DNA of 64,000 nucleotides from CAWCPR01 sp963797475. Lineage in GTDB: Bacteria; Chloroflexota; Anaerolineae; Anaerolineales; UBA4823. Below are positions 61,375 to 64,000 of this stretch, in pieces (positions within the stretch are counted from its first letter, which is position 1; each line of letters begins with the position of its first letter). The notes below the pieces were generated by a model. That model worked only from the letters and a program-made list of their open reading frames with translations. It had not been told where the DNA came from and did not search any database. The stretch spans positions 1,550,001 through 1,614,000 of the forward strand of contig CAWCPR010000001.1 in NCBI GenBank assembly GCA_963797475.1, given 5' to 3'. The position numbers and the translations under genes are program-made.

Positions 61375-61902
61375 ATCAGCGCAGTTAATTATCGAGTCAA
61401 TGACGCCATTCGAGTCCCACAGGTTCGCCTGATCGGCCCGCTGGGCGAAAACGTCGGTGTAGTCACCATCGACGAAGCCCGCCGGGTAGCTCGGGAGGCA
61501 GAGCTCGATCTCGTTGAAGTTGCCCCGAACTCCGATCCACCGGTTTGCCGGGTGATGGATTTCGGAAAATTCATTTACGAACGAGCGAAGAAGGAACGGG
61601 AAGCGCGCAAAGCGCAAACGAAAATCGAGGTTAAAGAAATTCGGCTACGCCCAAAAACCAATGAACACCACCGGGATCTGAAAGTGCGCGACGCACGCCG
61701 TTGGCTGGAGAGTGGGATGAAAGTGAAAGTACGCATCCGCTTCCGGGGACGCGAGATCAGCTACCCGGAGATCGCCTTGACCGATCTCAAAGAGATCGCA
61801 GAAGATCTTTCAGACGTCGCCGTCGTTGAGCAAGCCCCCGGGCTGGAAGGGCGAACTATGTTGATGGTGCTGGCCCCCGGAAAAACGCCGAAGAAAAAGT
61901 AA
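61375..61902 (+). CDS. infC: Translation initiation factor IF-3, with ATC start codon
   Basis: Prevents premature subunit joining and proofreads start-codon choice. A GGAG site at 61365-61368 with six bases of spacing places the start at ATC 61375, the only plausible initiation codon upstream of the conserved N-terminal domain (YRVNDAIRVPQVRLIGPLGE). This gives 175 residues; the first ATG in frame (61552) would delete that domain. C-terminal domain: VEVAPNSDPPVCRVMDFGKF, RLRPKTNEHHRDLKV. Non-canonical AUC/AUU/AUA starts for infC are known to allow autoregulation by IF-3. Confidence 0.93.
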   Translation: MSAVNYRVNDAIRVPQVRLIGPLGENVGVVTIDEARRVAREAELDLVEVAPNSDPPVCRVMDFGKFIYERAKKEREARKAQTKIEVKEIRLRPKTNEHHRDLKVRDARRWLESGMKVKVRIRFRGREISYPEIALTDLKEIAEDLSDVAVVEQAPGLEGRTMLMVLAPGKTPKKK

Positions 61903-61949
61903 ACCAACCGCGCTGGATTGGTACCCAAGTTCTGTGAGGTATTTGACAT

Positions 61950-61980
61950 CCGCGGATGTGCGCAGTATCCGCGGAATTTT
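61950..61980 (+). promoter_or_regulatory. Leader hairpin between infC and rpmI
   Basis: CCGCGGAT (61950-61957) and ATCCGCGG (61967-61974) form a perfect eight-base stem followed by AATTTTG. It is placed 26 bases ahead of rpmI, where autoregulation by ribosomal protein L20 acts in other bacteria; here only the position supports that. Confidence 0.5.
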
Positions 61981-61999
61981 GTGTGAAAGGAGTTCGACC

Positions 62000-62236
62000 A
62001 TGCCACGCAAGCAAAGAACAGGAAAGTACAAGATCAAAACGCATAAAGCCACTTCGAAGCGGTTTCGCGTGACCGGGTCGGGCGTGCTGGTTCGCACCAA
62101 GGGCGGTAAAAGCCACTTCCGTCGCCGCACCTCAAAGCGCACCAAGCGCTTGCTGGACGAGATGCTGCCCGTGAAGGGCCGCGGCATCGTCAAGACCGTG
62201 CACCGCCTGGCGCCCTACCTGGAAAAATCCAACTGA
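62000..62236 (+). CDS. rpmI: Ribosomal protein L35
   Basis: 78-residue basic protein of the large subunit, starting MPRKQRTGKYKIKTHKATSK with RFRVTGSG and FRRRTSKRTKRLL. The start is fixed by AAAGGAG at about eight bases. The usual infC-rpmI-rplT order is kept. The longer in-frame codon at 61934 lies before the leader hairpin and was rejected. Confidence 0.97.
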   Translation: MPRKQRTGKYKIKTHKATSKRFRVTGSGVLVRTKGGKSHFRRRTSKRTKRLLDEMLPVKGRGIVKTVHRLAPYLEKSN

Positions 62237-62351
62237 GACGCCAACCTGGTCTCCAGGAAATTTCATCCACTTTTTGTTGCGGCCGTTGGGTGTAAGCAAC
62301 GGGTAGTTCAATAAGCTACCGGCGCCCAGGGGCTCGCAGGAGAGAACTAAA

Positions 62352-62702
62352 ATGCCTCGTGTTAAGACTGGACCTTATCGCCGACAACACCACAAGAAAA
62401 TCCTCAAGCTGACGAAAGGCCAATTTGGCACCCGCCATCGCCTGTTCCGGCGCGCCAATGAGGCCATGTTGAAAAGCTTGTGGTATTCCTATCGTGACCG
62501 GCGCACCCGCAAGCGCGACTTGCGCCGTTTGTGGATCGCCCGTATCAACGCCGCTGCTCGTCAAAATAGAACGACCTACAGCCGCTTGATCCACGATATG
62601 AAGGAAAACCAGATTGCCATTAACCGCAAGATGCTGGCGGATCTGGCAGTGCGGGATCCACAGGCTTTTTCGGCGGTGGTTAGCAAATCTAAAGCTGGCT
62701 GA
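62352..62702 (+). CDS. rplT: Ribosomal protein L20
   Basis: 116-residue 23S rRNA-binding assembly protein, starting MPRVKTGPYRRQHHKKILKL, then FGTRHRLFRRANEAMLKSLW, RRTRKRDLRRLWIARINAAA. AGGAGAG precedes the ATG. The 115 bases before it contain a GC-rich leader with short dyads that may bind L20. A strong terminator follows. Confidence 0.97.
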   Translation: MPRVKTGPYRRQHHKKILKLTKGQFGTRHRLFRRANEAMLKSLWYSYRDRRTRKRDLRRLWIARINAAARQNRTTYSRLIHDMKENQIAINRKMLADLAVRDPQAFSAVVSKSKAG

Positions 62703-62722
62703 CGCTCCCTTTCACCAATCAA

Positions 62723-62769
62723 AACAGGATGTTTCGGGCACGTGCCCGAAACATCCTGTTTCATTTTGC
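62723..62769 (+). terminator. Strong intrinsic terminator of the infC operon
   Basis: An almost perfect 40-base palindrome, centre between 62742 and 62743: AACAGGATGTTTCGGGCAC paired with its complement through 62762, followed by TTTCATTTTG. Confidence 0.88.
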
Positions 62770-62833
62770 GTAGACCCTTTAAGAAGGTACCGTACGTATA
62801 AGGTTCGTATTATAATGCCGGAAGAGGATCAAT

Positions 62834-63184
62834 ATGATGTCTGAGAATAAGCCACGCAAAATCATCCCCTCCAAGGGAGGGTTTCTATATGACCTGACTC
62901 AGCGAATTAAGCTGATTTTGAGGCTGATGGGTGACCCGCGCGTCAACCCACTGCTCAAGCTGCTGCCGGTTGGATCCGTTCTATACCTGTTGTTTCCGGA
63001 CCTGGCCCCAGGGCCTATCGACGATGCAGCCGTACTCTGGTTAGGCGCCTACCTTTTCGTAGAGCTTTGCCCGCCGGCTGTTGTCCAGGAACATATGGCT
63101 GCCCTGAACCAGGTAGTCTCTGGAGAATGGCGCGATCCCGACCCACCAGACGATGTTGTGGACGCAGAATGGGAGGAAAAATAA
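62834..63184 (+). CDS. Small membrane-associated protein, possibly DUF1232-like
   Basis: 116 residues. GAGGA precedes the ATG with five bases. A basic N-terminus (PRKIIPSKGGFLYDLTQRIK), then DPRVNPLLKLLPVGSVLYLL, FPDLAPGPIDDAAVLWLGAY and a long acidic C-terminus (VDAEWEEK). The Pro-Gly-Pro-(I)-Asp-Asp stretch with flanking hydrophobic helices recalls YkvA/DUF1232 proteins, but the match is weak. Function unknown. Confidence 0.55.
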   Translation: MMSENKPRKIIPSKGGFLYDLTQRIKLILRLMGDPRVNPLLKLLPVGSVLYLLFPDLAPGPIDDAAVLWLGAYLFVELCPPAVVQEHMAALNQVVSGEWRDPDPPDDVVDAEWEEK

Positions 63185-63263
63185 CCGCGTCCCCAGTCTG
63201 AACCTGTGTAATTCCAGTATTGTATAAATTAATGGACCGCAAAGCGCGCCCAACAGGATTGCT

Positions 63264-64000
63264 ATGAAACGAACCCTCTTCGTTCTTCTCATGTTCCTAC
63301 TGGCAGCTTGCGGCGCGGGGGTTACCCGAGCAAGCCCAACGCTTACACCCTTTTCGCCCTCTACCGCAGCCTCCACTCCGCCGCCTGCCGCTTCGCCTGT
63401 ACCAGGCCTCGCGCCTAGCCTCGCGCCAAGCCATACTTCGACCAATGCGCCAACAGCTACTGCGACCATCCCGCCGGCGGCAACGCCCACCGTTCCCACC
63501 AGCACAGCGACCCCGCCGGCTCAGGCCGTCTTACCCGATCCGGTCTCCTATACCTGGAGCGCTATCGCCACAGGGCTGGATACGCCGGTCAGCCTGGCGA
63601 ACGCCGGCGATGGCTCGGGGCGTTTGTTTGTGGTGGAGAAACCCGGCAGGATCCGCATCATTCAAAATGGGAGCCTGGTAGACACGCCATTCTTGAATAT
63701 CAGGGACCGGGTCGGCAGCTCGGGTTCAGAACAGGGATTGTTAGGCCTGGCTTTTCATCCACAATATACGCAGAACGGCTATTTCTACGTGAATTACACA
63801 GACAAGAACGGCAATACAGTCATCGCCCGCTTTTCGGTCTCAGCCCAGGATCCGGATCGCGCTGACCCCTCCAGCGAGCAGCGCCTGCTTTCGGCCAACC
63901 AGCCATTTCCCAACCATAATGGCGGCCAAGTCACTTTCGGGCCGGATGGATACCTGTACCTTGGTTTGGGCGACGGCGGTTCGGCCGGCGATCCGTTCGG
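63264..64000 (+). CDS. PQQ-dependent sugar dehydrogenase lipoprotein, cut by the window edge
   Basis: Extracytoplasmic quinoprotein of the soluble glucose/sorbosone dehydrogenase fold, paralogue of the broken gene at 32898. Signal peptide MKRTLFVLLMFLLAAC with lipobox LAAC at 13-16, a long Thr/Pro/Ala-rich linker to about residue 90, then DTPVSLANAGDGSGRLFVVE, EQGLLGLAFHPQYTQNGYFY, and FPNHNGGQVTFGPDGYLYLG. The C-terminal half, with the remaining PQQ and calcium ligands, lies outside the window. This copy has no frame break in the visible part, and is anchored, while the other copy has a plain signal peptide. Confidence 0.85.
   Translation, partial: MKRTLFVLLMFLLAACGAGVTRASPTLTPFSPSTAASTPPPAASPVPGLAPSLAPSHTSTNAPTATATIPPAATPTVPTSTATPPAQAVLPDPVSYTWSAIATGLDTPVSLANAGDGSGRLFVVEKPGRIRIIQNGSLVDTPFLNIRDRVGSSGSEQGLLGLAFHPQYTQNGYFYVNYTDKNGNTVIARFSVSAQDPDRADPSSEQRLLSANQPFPNHNGGQVTFGPDGYLYLGLGDGGSAGDPF

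Noticed and set aside
1..64000. CRISPR arrays, insertion sequences, rRNA genes
   Set aside because: No regularly spaced direct repeats, transposase genes or rRNA segments were found on either strand.

Overview
The window looks like a chromosomal segment of a moderately GC-rich, free-living bacterium, most likely Chloroflexota of the Anaerolineae type. This is inferred from general character rather than from a marker: Thr/Pro-rich lipoproteins, very large GAF-repeat histidine kinases, stand-alone sugar-ABC ATPase, T-box control of thrS, and a mixture of surface-glycan genes with housekeeping genes. No rRNA, CRISPR array, insertion sequence or prophage block was seen. One tRNA gene is present.

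Layout. 1-4262 (minus): a surface-polysaccharide operon, polyprenyl-phosphate sugar transferase, sugar epimerase, heptose-7-phosphate kinase and a phosphoheptose isomerase that runs off the left edge; it points to a D,D-heptose-containing glycan. 4263-5629: a long AT-rich intergenic region holding two palindromes, a promoter, a 59-codon membrane-protein gene and a structured RNA ending in a U tract. 5630-14177: small exported and unknown proteins, mutS, a sugar ABC ATPase, phosphoglycerate mutase, and a membrane aminopropyltransferase-like protein with a small membrane partner. 14178-27173 (plus): alaS followed by a surface-glycan cluster: two tandem paralogous multi-span membrane proteins, a GT2 transferase, a WbqC protein, a sugar aminotransferase, and a YLDPGSGS small protein / methyltransferase / sulfatase-like trio. 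27181-31649: a baseplate-J-like membrane protein, ruvX, mltG and a kelch lipoprotein. 31800-34267: a BrnT/BrnA toxin-antitoxin pair, a decayed lipoprotein and a broken sugar dehydrogenase. 34224-43253: AlbA/Schlafen-type regulator, lon, folC, SanA-like and HD proteins, a catalytically degenerate tyrosine-recombinase-like protein and a MoaD-like protein. 43465-57204: a 1730-residue 7-GAF hybrid kinase, uvrC, pncC/cinA, metG, a small transcription unit, DUF177, rdgB and a second histidine kinase. 57337-64000: hydrolase, tRNA-Val, a duplicated-domain secreted protein, T-box-thrS, infC-rpmI-rplT, and a second sugar dehydrogenase truncated by the right edge.

Two things stand out. First, five otherwise well-conserved genes carry six reading-frame breaks (wbaP-like, mutS, gpmA, baseplate-J-like, and two in the sugar dehydrogenase). 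Each is cured by a one-base change (one can also be read as a two-base loss), so assembly or read error is the leading explanation; but if the mutS break is real the strain would be a mutator. Second, several small or non-canonical elements would be missed by simple gene calling: infC starting at ATC, 40- and 59-residue membrane proteins, a 38-codon ORF with its own promoter and terminator, and an intact recombinase-fold protein lacking its catalytic tyrosine.
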